A DNA stretch of 46,069 nt from CAZWTD01 sp964637345 (GTDB lineage Bacteria; Patescibacteriota; Patescibacteriia; HK-STAS-PATE-3): assembly GCA_964637345.1 (NCBI GenBank), contig CAZWTD010000006.1, positions 1 through 46,069 on the forward strand, given 5' to 3'. The notes under the pieces were generated by a model. The model ran no database searches, had not been told where the DNA came from, and was given only the letters and a program-made list of their open reading frames with translations. Positions within the stretch are counted from its first letter, which is position 1; every line of letters starts with the position of its first letter. The translations under genes were made by a program, and so were the position numbers. Below, in pieces: positions 15,730 through 23,287 of this stretch.

Positions 15730-16257
15730 ATGACAAATTCCCTCGCGCACATTCTTTCAATCCTTACGCTCGCTGCGGACCTTCTTTTTGTTCTCGGGCT
15801 GCTCCTTCTGCTTATTCCGCGGTGTCGAGCGGTTTTTCGAGCCCTGGCATACACCTGGTGGCGTGAATTTGCTTTTATTGTCGCCTTTGGATCCATGCTC
15901 GGGAGCCTCGCGTTGTCGGAGCTCGCTGGATACGTTCCCTGCGATCTCTGCTGGTATCAGCGGATTCTCATGTACCCGCTGGTGTTGCTTTTTGGGCTCG
16001 CGCTGTTCGGAAAAAATGCTGGCGTGCGTCTTCAGGGTTTGATTTTTTCCGGATTAGGAATGCTCATCGCCGGATACCACATTCTCCTTCAACAAGGGGT
16101 AACCGGCATCGCCCCGTGCACCGAGCGCGCGCTCGCGGTCCCTTGCGGCGAAGTGCTTTTCCGTGATTTCGGCTACATTACAATTCCGGTTATGTCGCTG
16201 ACGGCTTTTACATACCTCTTCGTTCTTCTCCTCGGAGCACGTCGAAGCGAATCATAG
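15730..16257 (+). CDS. DsbB/BdbC family thiol oxidoreductase
   Basis: 175 aa with four or five transmembrane helices. The first redox pair is Cys71/Cys74 in PCDLCWYQR and the second is Cys130/Cys139 in the second extracytoplasmic loop, exactly the DsbB plan. It should reoxidise a DsbA-like thioredoxin outside the membrane and pass electrons to quinone. No dsbA is in the window. A disulfide system fits the Cys-rich exported proteins further along. Confidence 0.9.
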   Translation: MTNSLAHILSILTLAADLLFVLGLLLLLIPRCRAVFRALAYTWWREFAFIVAFGSMLGSLALSELAGYVPCDLCWYQRILMYPLVLLFGLALFGKNAGVRLQGLIFSGLGMLIAGYHILLQQGVTGIAPCTERALAVPCGEVLFRDFGYITIPVMSLTAFTYLFVLLLGARRSES

Positions 16258-16274
16258 GCCTGTGCACAACTCAA

Positions 16275-16303
16275 TTGACGCGGGCGTCGGACCGCGCTAG
16301 TGT
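16275..16303 (+). promoter_or_regulatory. candidate promoter of the 16371 gene
   Basis: TTGACG, 17 bases, TAGTGT. The leader would be about 60 nt and contains the SD-sequestering stem described next. Confidence 0.5.
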
Positions 16304-16318
16304 TTTTTCGTTGAACTG

Positions 16319-16366
16319 CCTCCGGACTTCTGACTACGCATAGCGCGCAGCCAGATACGCCGGAGG
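16319..16366 (+). promoter_or_regulatory. hairpin that sequesters the SD of the 16371 gene
   Basis: CCTCCGG (16319-16325) is a perfect complement of CCGGAGG (16360-16366), which contains the SD 4 bases before the ATG. Folding would block ribosome access. The 34-nt loop could hold a ligand- or temperature-sensing element. Confidence 0.55.
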
Positions 16367-16370
16367 AAGT

Positions 16371-16793
16371 ATGCGGAACGTGAGTACGAACGTGAGGCTG
16401 ATCTTTCATCAACCAAGGGAGCACAAGGTCTTCCAGGCTGGCGAAGGCGAACATCTCCATTTCGAGGTGTCTCAAGACCTTGCCCGAACTCGTGAACCGA
16501 TCGCCCTGAATCCCGATGTCGACGAAGCGGTTGAAGGCATTGTCAGTGAGTTGCAAGCCCTCGGTCAGCTTCCAGTCGAAGGTACGATCGAGGTGCTTCT
16601 CACCCCTTCGGAACGGCGCTTGATCGCGGTCCTGAAGTTCTACCGCGGAGGAGTGCGGGCCGAAATCGATGTTCTCTTGGATTCGATCGCATCTCATCTC
16701 GGCGCTCTCGAGGGGAATGGAGTCGAACTCCTCGACCTTCGACTTGATCAGACGATCGTCTCGCTCGAGCTCGTCGACGGTGCCCTTGTGTGA
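16371..16793 (+). CDS. hypothetical cytoplasmic protein
   Basis: 140 aa from the ATG behind CGGAGGAAG. No signal peptide or membrane segment. The sequence is acidic, with two alpha/beta-like halves and several Leu-rich strands (VELLDLRLDQTIVSLELVDG at the end). I recognise no family. Codons are GC-ending and the SD is strong, as in the 1-8.3 kb genes. A paired terminator follows and separates it from a convergent gene. Confidence 0.7.
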   Translation: MRNVSTNVRLIFHQPREHKVFQAGEGEHLHFEVSQDLARTREPIALNPDVDEAVEGIVSELQALGQLPVEGTIEVLLTPSERRLIAVLKFYRGGVRAEIDVLLDSIASHLGALEGNGVELLDLRLDQTIVSLELVDGALV

Positions 16794-16800
16794 GCTCTCT

Positions 16801-16867
16801 TGCCCCGATCCATCGCGGACCGGGGCAGTTCTCTATACGAAGAAACGCCCGGAAGGCCGGACGTTTC
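16801..16867. terminator. two terminator hairpins between convergent genes
   Basis: TGCCCCG/CGGGGCA at 16801-16827 with an inner TCC/GGA stem, and GAAACG/CGTTTC with CCGG/CCGG at 16842-16867 (loop AAGG). The first probably serves the + gene and the second the - gene. Confidence 0.75.
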
Positions 16868-16878
16868 GGGAGAGCGAA

Positions 16879-17082
16879 TTAGACCGCGGACCAAACCACG
16901 AAAGGGTAGCCGCAGTTCGAGAGCAAGATCATCGGTTCGAACTGGTCAAGATAGGGACCGTCGACGCCATGATCAGAAACGACGTAGTACATGCCAGGCC
17001 CGTTACGTTCGATGAGCTTCGGCTTTTCCGCCTCGAAACGAGCTTGCCACTCCTTGATTGTAGCTTCAGGAATGTTTTCCAA
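16879..17082 (-). CDS. small hypothetical protein, TTG start
   Basis: 67 aa. The frame is open further upstream, but AGGAGG lies 8 bases before a TTG at 17082, and an ATG further up has no SD. The sequence starts with an amphipathic helix (IPEATIKEWQARFEAEKP) and continues as a small beta-rich fold ending GYPFVVWSAV. Promoter, SD and terminator form a self-contained unit. Function unknown. Confidence 0.68.
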   Translation of the reverse strand: MENIPEATIKEWQARFEAEKPKLIERNGPGMYYVVSDHGVDGPYLDQFEPMILLSNCGYPFVVWSAV

Positions 17083-17126
17083 GGTACCTCCCTCCTGAGT
17101 TGGAATGTCTGGGGACGCGACCGGAC

Positions 17127-17155
17127 ACAATAGCAGCGTTTGTAGTTTTGGTCAA
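17127..17155 (-). promoter_or_regulatory. promoter of the 16879-17082 gene
   Basis: On the minus strand: TTGACC, 17 bases, TATTGT. The same -10 and spacing occur before the minus-strand gene at 40423-40854. Confidence 0.75.
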
Positions 17156-17165
17156 GGAAAGAGAG

Positions 17166-17193
17166 GAGCCGCCCCTAGATTCTTGGGCGGCTC
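17166..17193 (-). terminator. terminator of the zinc-binding-like gene
   Basis: A 9-bp stem GAGCCGCCC/GGGCGGCTC that starts at the last base of the stop codon, followed on the minus strand by a pyrimidine-rich CTCTCTTTCC. Confidence 0.8.
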
Positions 17194-17465
17194 TAAGCTG
17201 CTTCAGCGAGTTCTTCCTCTGCTCGACGGGCTTCTTCCTCGCGAGTTCGTTCGATGTCTTCGAGGATTTCCGCCTCCTCTTCGTAAGGGTCGACCGGACA
17301 GATCGCGTGTCGCTTGAAGACGAGGAGTCCATGCCGCTCCGTGATCCAGACGCTTCCTTCATATTCGTCGCCTGGCTCGATTTGGTAGTGACAGTCGTCA
17401 CAGAAGTGGACGGTCTGAGCAATTCTCCGGTAGCTGCGAAGGTGCCGTTCGCGGAATTTCGCCAT
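17193..17465 (-). CDS. small zinc-ribbon-like protein with acidic coiled-coil tail
   Basis: 90 aa from the ATG behind AAAGGAGGAAG. Residues around 22-25 give Cys-Asp-Asp-Cys, and His-Ala-Ile-Cys-Pro lies some 30 residues later, a plausible four-ligand zinc site. The middle (IEPGDEYEGSVWI) is a small beta-hairpin. The last 30 residues are a Glu/Arg-rich helix. Related small metal-binding proteins occur in phages and bacteria, often as RNA- or DNA-binding accessories, but I cannot assign a role. It belongs to the SD-type gene class. Confidence 0.7.
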   Translation of the reverse strand: MAKFRERHLRSYRRIAQTVHFCDDCHYQIEPGDEYEGSVWITERHGLLVFKRHAICPVDPYEEEAEILEDIERTREEEARRAEEELAEAA

Positions 17466-17535
17466 GCTTCCTCCTTTTTGATGGCGAAGCGACAGATGTA
17501 CCCTACACTGGGCTACCGTAGGAGGGCAAGCGAAA

Positions 17536-17564
17536 TTGGTTTTCTCTCGAAAGTACGCTATGCT
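17536..17564 (+). promoter_or_regulatory. promoter of the EamA transporter gene
   Basis: TTGGTT, 17 bases, TATGCT, giving a leader of 10 to 20 nt. Confidence 0.65.
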
Positions 17565-17591
17565 TTCCCTTACATTCTTTCCGTGAGAACA

Positions 17592-18527
17592 ATGATACGA
17601 TTTTTTCGAGGACCCCTTCTCATTATGTTGGCTGCGACGCTTTGGGCGCTCGACGGCCTGCTTCGTTCTCAACTCACGAAAGACATCTCGTCGACTGCGA
17701 TTGTCGTAGTTGAACACGCTGTGGGCTTTGTGCTCCTTCTTCCGTTTTTTGTGCGCGGTCTGCCGGCGTTCCGAAAGCTGAACCGCCGCGACTGGGTGCA
17801 GTTACTCTTGCTTACGGTCGTCAGTAGTGCGCTCGGGACAATCCTCTTTACTGAAGCATTTGCTCGGAGCGCGGCGCTTTTCGATTTTGCGACGCCGATT
17901 CTTCTCCAAAAACTCCAACCGCTCTTTGTTGTGTTCTTCGCGGGTCTCTTCCTTCGCGAACGCTTGACCTGGCGCTTCCTGGGCCTCGCCGTGCTTGCGC
18001 TTGTCGGAAGTTATATGGTGAGCTTTGGCGCTGAGCCCTTGAGTCTGACCTGGAGCGGAAAAGAGATGGTCTTTGTCTTGGCCGTGGGCGCGGCGCTCGC
18101 CTGGGGCCTAGGAACGATTTTGAGCAAAAATGTTCTGAAGAAGCTTTCGTTTAGCGAAGCGACGAGTCTGCGTTTCGGACTTGCGATCCCGATCAGTGCG
18201 GTTTTTATGTTCAGTCTTGGTCAAGGCTACAACCCCATGAATCTTGAAGCGAGTCATTGGCTGCGCTTTCTCATTATTGGATTGACGACCGGCGCGGGTG
18301 CGATTCTCCTCTACTACCGCGGCTTGAAAGTAACCGAAGCAAAAGTCGCCACCTTTTGTGAACTGATGTTCCCGATTGTCAGCCTGATCATTGCCGTGAC
18401 AGCGCTCAATCCCTTCGGCGAGGCGCAGACGCTTGCGTTCGGTCAACTCCTCGGGATTGTCGTTTTGTTCACGTCGATTATCATGATCAGCGCAGACGGG
18501 GCGGGGAAGCGGGACGCCGTGCTCTAA
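17592..18527 (+). CDS. EamA/DMT-family transporter
   Basis: 311 aa with ten predicted transmembrane helices in two repeats of five, the EamA arrangement (first repeat about 1-145, second 155-305). Typical features are the Trp-Ala-Leu-Asp-Gly turn after helix 1 and the Phe-Leu-Arg-Glu-Arg-Leu motif at the end of helix 4. Members export or import amino acids, nucleotide-like compounds or other metabolites; the substrate cannot be read from sequence. A GTG 9 bases upstream is an alternative start. A much longer open frame upstream overlaps other genes antisense and is not used. Confidence 0.88.
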   Translation: MIRFFRGPLLIMLAATLWALDGLLRSQLTKDISSTAIVVVEHAVGFVLLLPFFVRGLPAFRKLNRRDWVQLLLLTVVSSALGTILFTEAFARSAALFDFATPILLQKLQPLFVVFFAGLFLRERLTWRFLGLAVLALVGSYMVSFGAEPLSLTWSGKEMVFVLAVGAALAWGLGTILSKNVLKKLSFSEATSLRFGLAIPISAVFMFSLGQGYNPMNLEASHWLRFLIIGLTTGAGAILLYYRGLKVTEAKVATFCELMFPIVSLIIAVTALNPFGEAQTLAFGQLLGIVVLFTSIIMISADGAGKRDAVL

Positions 18528-18540
18528 AGAATGTATGAAA

Positions 18541-18572
18541 AAAAATACTCGAGATTTTTCTCGAGTATTTTT
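18541..18572. terminator. bidirectional terminator between EamA gene and rpoD
   Basis: A 13-bp perfect stem, AAAAATACTCGAG/CTCGAGTATTTTT, with a 6-nt loop. The A/T flanks give a U-tract in both directions, serving both convergent genes. Confidence 0.93.
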
Positions 18573-18581
18573 GCGGTCGTC

Positions 18582-19841
18582 TTAGTAGTCTTTGAGCTTC
18601 CGCATGCCCTCGTGCGTCTGAATTTTCTCGAGGGCCTTCGCTTCGATTTGACGGATGCGTTCGCGAGTCACACCAAACTCTTGGCCGACTTCCTCGAGGG
18701 TGTGGGCGACGCCGTCGATAAGACCGAAGCGCATTTCGAGAATCTTCTGTTCGCGGGGTTGGAGCTCTCGGATGATGGCCTGGACGTGGTCTTTGAGCAG
18801 TTGCATGGCGGCGACGCGGTCCGGCGTTACGGTTTTTTGATCTTCAATAAAGTCGCCGAGCGTTGAATCCTCGTCACCTTCACCAACCGAGGTTTCGAGC
18901 GAAACGGTATCCTGGCTGATCTTGATAATTTGGTGGATCTTCTCGACCGGTTCGCCCATTTCCGCGGCGATTTCCTCGGGGAGCGGCTCGCGGCCGAGAT
19001 CCTGGATCAACTGACGCTCAATTTGCTGGAATTTATTGATCGTCTCAACCATGTGGACTGGGATGCGGATGGTGCGCGATTGGTCGGCGAGCGCGCGGGT
19101 AATTGCCTGGCGGATCCACCAGGTTGCATAGGTTGAGAATTTGTAGCCTTTTCGGTAGTCGAATTTTTCGACGGCACGAAAGAGACCGATGTTGCCTTCC
19201 TGGATGAGGTCGAGAAGCGAGAGGGAGCGGCCAGTGAATTTTTTCGCAATCGAAACGACAAGCCGGAGGTTCGCTTCAACGAGCCGGCGTTGAGCTTCGA
19301 CCTCACCCTTTTCTTTTCGTTTCGCGAGCGAAACCTCTTCCTCGGTCGTGAGGAGCGGGACCTTTCCAATCTCGCGGAGATACATCTGGATGGAATCGTT
19401 TGAAATGTCGCCGAGGTCGAAATGACGTTCTTCTTTCGAGCTCGAACCGCCCATCTTATCAAGGATGGATTTCGGCGGCTCTTTGACCTGAAGGAGGCTC
19501 TCGCCAGTTTCCACAACACTAACACCCATCTGCTCAAGACGGGCGAGGAGTTCTTCATACTCCGGGACGTACTCCTCAAGCTCCGGCAGGGCGTAGAGCA
19601 TTTCGGTTTCTGTCACAAAGCCGCGCGTTCGTCCTTTCGCGATAAGCTTTTCGACAACCGCTGGATCCGGGTGCTTTTGCTCCTTCTCCTTAGATGCGCT
19701 TGGTTTTTTTATAACCTTCGCTTTCTTGGTCGGGATAAGCCGTTTTTTCGGCCTAGGCTTCGAGCTTCGGGTCTTCAGTTTCGACGCTTTCGGCTTCGGT
19801 CGAACCGGGTGTTTCTTCTGGGGTTTTTTCGGATGCTTCAT
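18582..19841 (-). CDS. rpoD: primary sigma factor RpoD
   Basis: 419 aa, a compact group 1 sigma-70. The order is: a Lys/Pro-rich N-terminal tail (about 1-58), a region 1.1-like part, region 1.2 (SIQMYLREIGKVPLL), region 2 with the conserved core and melting segment (LDLIQEGNIGLFRAVEKFDY, then KFSTYATWWIRQAI), region 3, and region 4.2 (TLEEVGQEFGVTRERIRQIE). It recognises housekeeping promoters, which here look like TTGnnn-N17-TATACT. It follows dnaG by 51 bases on the same strand, as in the macromolecular synthesis operon, but rpsU is not adjacent. The strongly basic N-tail is unusual. Confidence 0.97.
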   Translation of the reverse strand: MKHPKKPQKKHPVRPKPKASKLKTRSSKPRPKKRLIPTKKAKVIKKPSASKEKEQKHPDPAVVEKLIAKGRTRGFVTETEMLYALPELEEYVPEYEELLARLEQMGVSVVETGESLLQVKEPPKSILDKMGGSSSKEERHFDLGDISNDSIQMYLREIGKVPLLTTEEEVSLAKRKEKGEVEAQRRLVEANLRLVVSIAKKFTGRSLSLLDLIQEGNIGLFRAVEKFDYRKGYKFSTYATWWIRQAITRALADQSRTIRIPVHMVETINKFQQIERQLIQDLGREPLPEEIAAEMGEPVEKIHQIIKISQDTVSLETSVGEGDEDSTLGDFIEDQKTVTPDRVAAMQLLKDHVQAIIRELQPREQKILEMRFGLIDGVAHTLEEVGQEFGVTRERIRQIEAKALEKIQTHEGMRKLKDY

Positions 19842-19892
19842 ACTCGCAAAAAACTCAGCCCGGCGGCATATGCCACCAAGCTGTCGTTTCAG

Positions 19893-21683
19893 TTATCGAG
19901 TCAGGCGCGTTCGCTGTTCAGTCAACGTGGTAAAACGCTCGAGAAGCGTCGCCACTTGATCCTGGTCGTTTGCGGCTTCGGCCGACTGTAAATCAGCGCG
20001 AAGGTCCGCAATCGCCCGATCAAGCGATAACTCAAGAAGGTATTTAGCCGTTTTCGCTAATTCTTCCTTCAAGAGTTCGTGAGACTCCTCCGGAAAATGC
20101 TGCTCAGCGAGCAGGAGGAGGAGCGAAACATCATTGACCATTTCCGGCCGGTTGGCCTTGAGAAAAGTCAGGACGTCCTCGAGGGTGAATGTGCGATTTT
20201 CACTATACCGATCGAGGAGAATCTTGTAAAGGGCTCGGAAGGGCTCGTCGAGAACCTCCGGGATGAGGGTTTCGGCGACCGAGGGCAGGAGCGTGAGGTC
20301 GCGAAAGAGAATCGCGAGCGTGAGCTGGCTTAACTTCCAGGCGCGCGTGGTCTTCGGCGCGGCCCCGCCCGACGGGGCGCTCGGTCCGCTTGGGCGGGCC
20401 GAGCTTCGCCCGGGCTGGATCCGGGTTCGAAGAAGCTCCTCGGAAACCCGTATGGCCTCCGCGAGTTTTTGGAGGTAATGGGTTTGCTCGACCGGGTTCT
20501 TTACTTTCGCGATGAGTGGGAGGAGGGTAGCGGCTGCCTGTTTTTTTCCATCGACGTCTTTGAGGTTCACTCGGGCGAACGTTTGGGTGAAGGCATCATC
20601 AAGGAAGCGTTCGGCCCGGGCGATCGCGCCCTTCCAGGATTCCGGGTCGCGGCGGATCAGCTCGTCCGGGTCTTTCCCTTCGGGGAGACGGATAATCCGG
20701 AGGTCGAATTCTTCCTGGAGCGCGAGTTCGATCCCGCGTCGGGTTGCGGTCTCGCCGGCGAGGTCCGCGTCGAAGGCGAGAAGGAGCTTCGTTGTATAGC
20801 GCTTGAGGAGCTTCAGTTGCTCTAAGGTAAACGCCGTTCCAGAGGCGGCGACAACATTTTCGACTCCGGCCTGGTGCGACGCGATGACATCCATATATCC
20901 CTCGACGACGATTGCGGCGTCATTTCGGCGGATGGATTGCTTGGCGCGGTCTAAACCGAACACGACCGTACTCTTGTTGTAGAGCGCGCCTTGTGGAGAG
21001 TTGATATATTTTGCGCTGTCGTCAGGTGCGCCCGGGAGCACGCGGCCGCCGAAGCCGATAATTGTTCCTTGTTGGTCTGAGATCGGGAACATCAGCCGGT
21101 TTCGGAAGCGGTCGTAGAGGCCGACCCCATGCTCTTTTCGGATCGAGAGCCCGGCGAGGAAAATATCTTCATCCCGAAAGCCGCGCCCGCGGAGAAAGGT
21201 AAGGAGCGCATCCCAACTCTCCGGCGCATAGCCGAGCTTAAAGGTATCAAGGGTAAGGTCGTTGATGGCGCGTTCGCGAACGTAAGTGCGTGCGACTTCT
21301 GCGCTCGCGCTTCGTTTTAGGGCTTCGTGATAGAAGGCGGCCGCGTGACGGATAATGTCCGCGAGTTTTGTCCGCTCGCTTTGGAGCTTCGGATCAAAGC
21401 GGGGAAGTTCGACGTTCGCTTTTTTCGCGAGAAGACGGAGCGTTTCCGGAAAGTCCGTTCCCTCCATTTCTTGGACGAAGCTGAAGACATCGCCGCCTTT
21501 GCCGCAGCCGAAGCAGTGCCAAATCCCGTTGCTTCGATCGACCATAAAGGACGGCGTCTTCTCGTGATGGATCGGACAGAGCGCTTTGAGGTACTTTCCA
21601 GCCTGCTTTAAGCTCACGTATTCACCGATGACTTCGGCGACGTCGAGGCGCTGTTTAATTTCGTCTGTTGGGTTGAGGGGCAT
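19893..21683 (-). CDS. dnaG: DNA primase DnaG
   Basis: 596 aa from MPLNPTDEIK; an ATG 24 bases upstream is less likely. The N-terminal CHC2 zinc finger has Cys36, His39, Cys57 and Cys60 (CPIHH...CFGC). The Toprim domain has the VVEGYMDVIA and LLLAFDADLAGE motifs. The C-terminal helicase-binding part is helical. It makes RNA primers at the replication fork. It is the upstream gene of the dnaG-rpoD pair. Confidence 0.97.
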   Translation of the reverse strand: MPLNPTDEIKQRLDVAEVIGEYVSLKQAGKYLKALCPIHHEKTPSFMVDRSNGIWHCFGCGKGGDVFSFVQEMEGTDFPETLRLLAKKANVELPRFDPKLQSERTKLADIIRHAAAFYHEALKRSASAEVARTYVRERAINDLTLDTFKLGYAPESWDALLTFLRGRGFRDEDIFLAGLSIRKEHGVGLYDRFRNRLMFPISDQQGTIIGFGGRVLPGAPDDSAKYINSPQGALYNKSTVVFGLDRAKQSIRRNDAAIVVEGYMDVIASHQAGVENVVAASGTAFTLEQLKLLKRYTTKLLLAFDADLAGETATRRGIELALQEEFDLRIIRLPEGKDPDELIRRDPESWKGAIARAERFLDDAFTQTFARVNLKDVDGKKQAAATLLPLIAKVKNPVEQTHYLQKLAEAIRVSEELLRTRIQPGRSSARPSGPSAPSGGAAPKTTRAWKLSQLTLAILFRDLTLLPSVAETLIPEVLDEPFRALYKILLDRYSENRTFTLEDVLTFLKANRPEMVNDVSLLLLLAEQHFPEESHELLKEELAKTAKYLLELSLDRAIADLRADLQSAEAANDQDQVATLLERFTTLTEQRTRLTR

Positions 21684-21854
21684 GGGGTGAGAAGCTCGAA
21701 TAACCAAAGTTCGAATACCGGAAGCTGACGTAAACTATTTGAAATTCGGGTATTTGTCCTTCGGGCTTGCCGTACGGAGCGGCTCTATTGTTCGCTTCTC
21801 AGGCCCTTCTGTCAAGCTGGGTAGGCCCTTTGTTGAGGGGTATTCTTGAGCGAG

Positions 21855-21883
21855 GTGACGGATAGGGAAATCTTCCCTATACT
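21855..21883 (+). promoter_or_regulatory. promoter of the nucleotidyltransferase-like gene
   Basis: GTGACG, 17 bases, TATACT. An ATG directly after the -10 (21884) lies before the transcription start, so translation should begin at 21893, nearly leaderless. Confidence 0.65.
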
Positions 21884-21892
21884 ATGGGCGCT

Positions 21893-22870
21893 ATGGGACA
21901 TCTCACCGCGATTGAACGAGGAATTCTTGCCACCCTGGCGTATTTTGATGTTTTTGAATTCCCGCTCCGTCGGAAGGAGCTCATTCGTTGGTTTTTCCCC
22001 CAGGAGCCGATTCCGGGGCTTCGACCGGAGGATATCGAGTCGACGCTTGATCAGAGCGAAGCGATTAAGGGGCACATTGAGCAAAACGACGGCTGGTACA
22101 CGCTTCGAGACCGTTCGAGCCTCATCGCTCTTCGAGCCGAACGTGCTCGGTTTGCGAAGCGGAAGTGGCGGATTGCGAAGTTTGCCGCCGGCCTCTTGCG
22201 GGTCATTCCCTTTCTTCGAATGGCCGCGGTGTGCAATACGCTTGCGATCGGGAATGCCCGAGACGAAAGCGACATTGATTTTTTTATCATTGGCCGTTCC
22301 CATCGGCTTTGGACAATGCGGCTTTTGACGACCGCCTGGCTCGATTTCGCTCGGCTTCGACGGAAAGGAAGCGCTATTCGCGACAAAATCTGTTTGAGTT
22401 TTTACGTAACACGCGATGCGGCCAACCTTGAACCGCTTCGGCTTAAGCCCGAAGATCCCCATTTCTTGTTTTGGATAGACCAATTTGTTCCGCTGCTCGA
22501 CGAGTACAATCATGATTTCGCGGATTTCCAACGAGCGAATGCTTGGGTGCGCGATCGCCTGCCTTTTGCTATGCCAGCTGGGCATCAAGCGTTAGTAAAG
22601 CAACGAACACTCACCCGGACACTCAAAGGTTTTGCCGAGTGGACCTTGAACGGCCGTTTTGGCGATTGGATTGAACAGAAGGCTAAGGAGTTTCAGAAGA
22701 AAAAAATGGAGCAGAACACCCATAGCCTCTCCTGGGAGCATTCTACGAAAGTCATCATTTCCGATAACATCCTTAAGTTTCACGAACAGGACCGTCGCGA
22801 GGAGTACCGACGAAAATTTGAAACTCGGTTTTGGGATGTAATCAGCCGGGTTGAGCCAGGAAATCGCTAG
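21893..22870 (+). CDS. nucleotidyltransferase-fold protein
   Basis: 325 aa. An N-terminal winged-helix-like region (FDVFEFPLRRKELIRWF, about 15-80) is followed near residue 120 by GNARDESDIDFFII. That matches the Gly-Ser-x-Ala-Arg-x-x-Ser-Asp-Ile-Asp pattern of the polymerase-beta-type nucleotidyltransferase fold with its two metal-binding Asp residues. The first Ser is Asn here. The rest is mostly helical with a basic C-terminus. The substrate is unknown; family members adenylylate nucleic acids, proteins or small molecules. It is divergent from dnaG and precedes the groE operon. Confidence 0.7.
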   Translation: MGHLTAIERGILATLAYFDVFEFPLRRKELIRWFFPQEPIPGLRPEDIESTLDQSEAIKGHIEQNDGWYTLRDRSSLIALRAERARFAKRKWRIAKFAAGLLRVIPFLRMAAVCNTLAIGNARDESDIDFFIIGRSHRLWTMRLLTTAWLDFARLRRKGSAIRDKICLSFYVTRDAANLEPLRLKPEDPHFLFWIDQFVPLLDEYNHDFADFQRANAWVRDRLPFAMPAGHQALVKQRTLTRTLKGFAEWTLNGRFGDWIEQKAKEFQKKKMEQNTHSLSWEHSTKVIISDNILKFHEQDRREEYRRKFETRFWDVISRVEPGNR

Positions 22871-22892
22871 GCGGAGATGCCCTCCTCCCGTC

Positions 22893-22921
22893 TTGACAGG
22901 GGGTTGGAGCCTCGGTACAAT
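22893..22921 (+). promoter_or_regulatory. groESL promoter
   Basis: Consensus TTGACA, 17 bases, TACAAT, the best housekeeping promoter in the window. The start site would be near 22928, just before the CIRCE element. Confidence 0.93.
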
Positions 22922-22934
22922 GCTCCTGCTGCTT

Positions 22935-22961
22935 TTAGCACTCTATGAAAACGAGTGCTAA
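22935..22961 (+). promoter_or_regulatory. CIRCE operator (HrcA binding site)
   Basis: TTAGCACTC, nine bases, GAGTGCTAA: a perfect match to the CIRCE inverted repeat. It lies about 7 bases after the predicted start site and in the leader of groES-groEL, so HrcA should repress the operon at normal temperature. hrcA is not in the window. Confidence 0.98.
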
Positions 22962-23003
22962 AAATAGCGCTCACTTCCTTATCTATAAGTAATGATAGGT
23001 ACT

Positions 23004-23279
23004 ATGAAGCTCCGTCCACTCGGTGATCGCGTCATTGTGAAAGCGTCGACGCAAGAAGAAGTGACCACGTCGGGGATTGTCCTGCCCGATACGGTTGAAA
23101 AAGAGAAGAAGGAACAGGGCGAAGTCCTCGCCATCGGAAGCGGCGAGAAGATTGCGAAGCTCGGCCTGAAGGTCGGCGACGTGGTGTTGTTCGGGAAATA
23201 TTCCGGCGACGAAGTTGAGATTGAGAAAGTAGAATACAAGGTCCTCAAGGATGAGGACGTTTTAGCAGTTCTTGAATAA
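23004..23279 (+). CDS. groS: co-chaperonin GroES
   Basis: 91 aa from MKLRPLGDRVIVK; an ATG 12 bases upstream would add four residues. It has the mobile loop (about 16-32, EEVTTSGIVLPD), the central GEVLAIGSG roof strand and the C-terminal strand FGKYSGDEVEIE...YKVLKDEDVLAVLE. It forms the heptameric lid of GroEL. Transcribed with groEL from the CIRCE-controlled promoter. Confidence 0.97.
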   Translation: MKLRPLGDRVIVKASTQEEVTTSGIVLPDTVEKEKKEQGEVLAIGSGEKIAKLGLKVGDVVLFGKYSGDEVEIEKVEYKVLKDEDVLAVLE

Positions 23280-23287
23280 GCACACAT

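Noticed and set aside
17100..17591. N-terminal extension of the EamA transporter frame by 164 codons
   Set aside because: It crosses two minus-strand features with their own promoters and ribosome sites, and the transporter has its own promoter at 17536.
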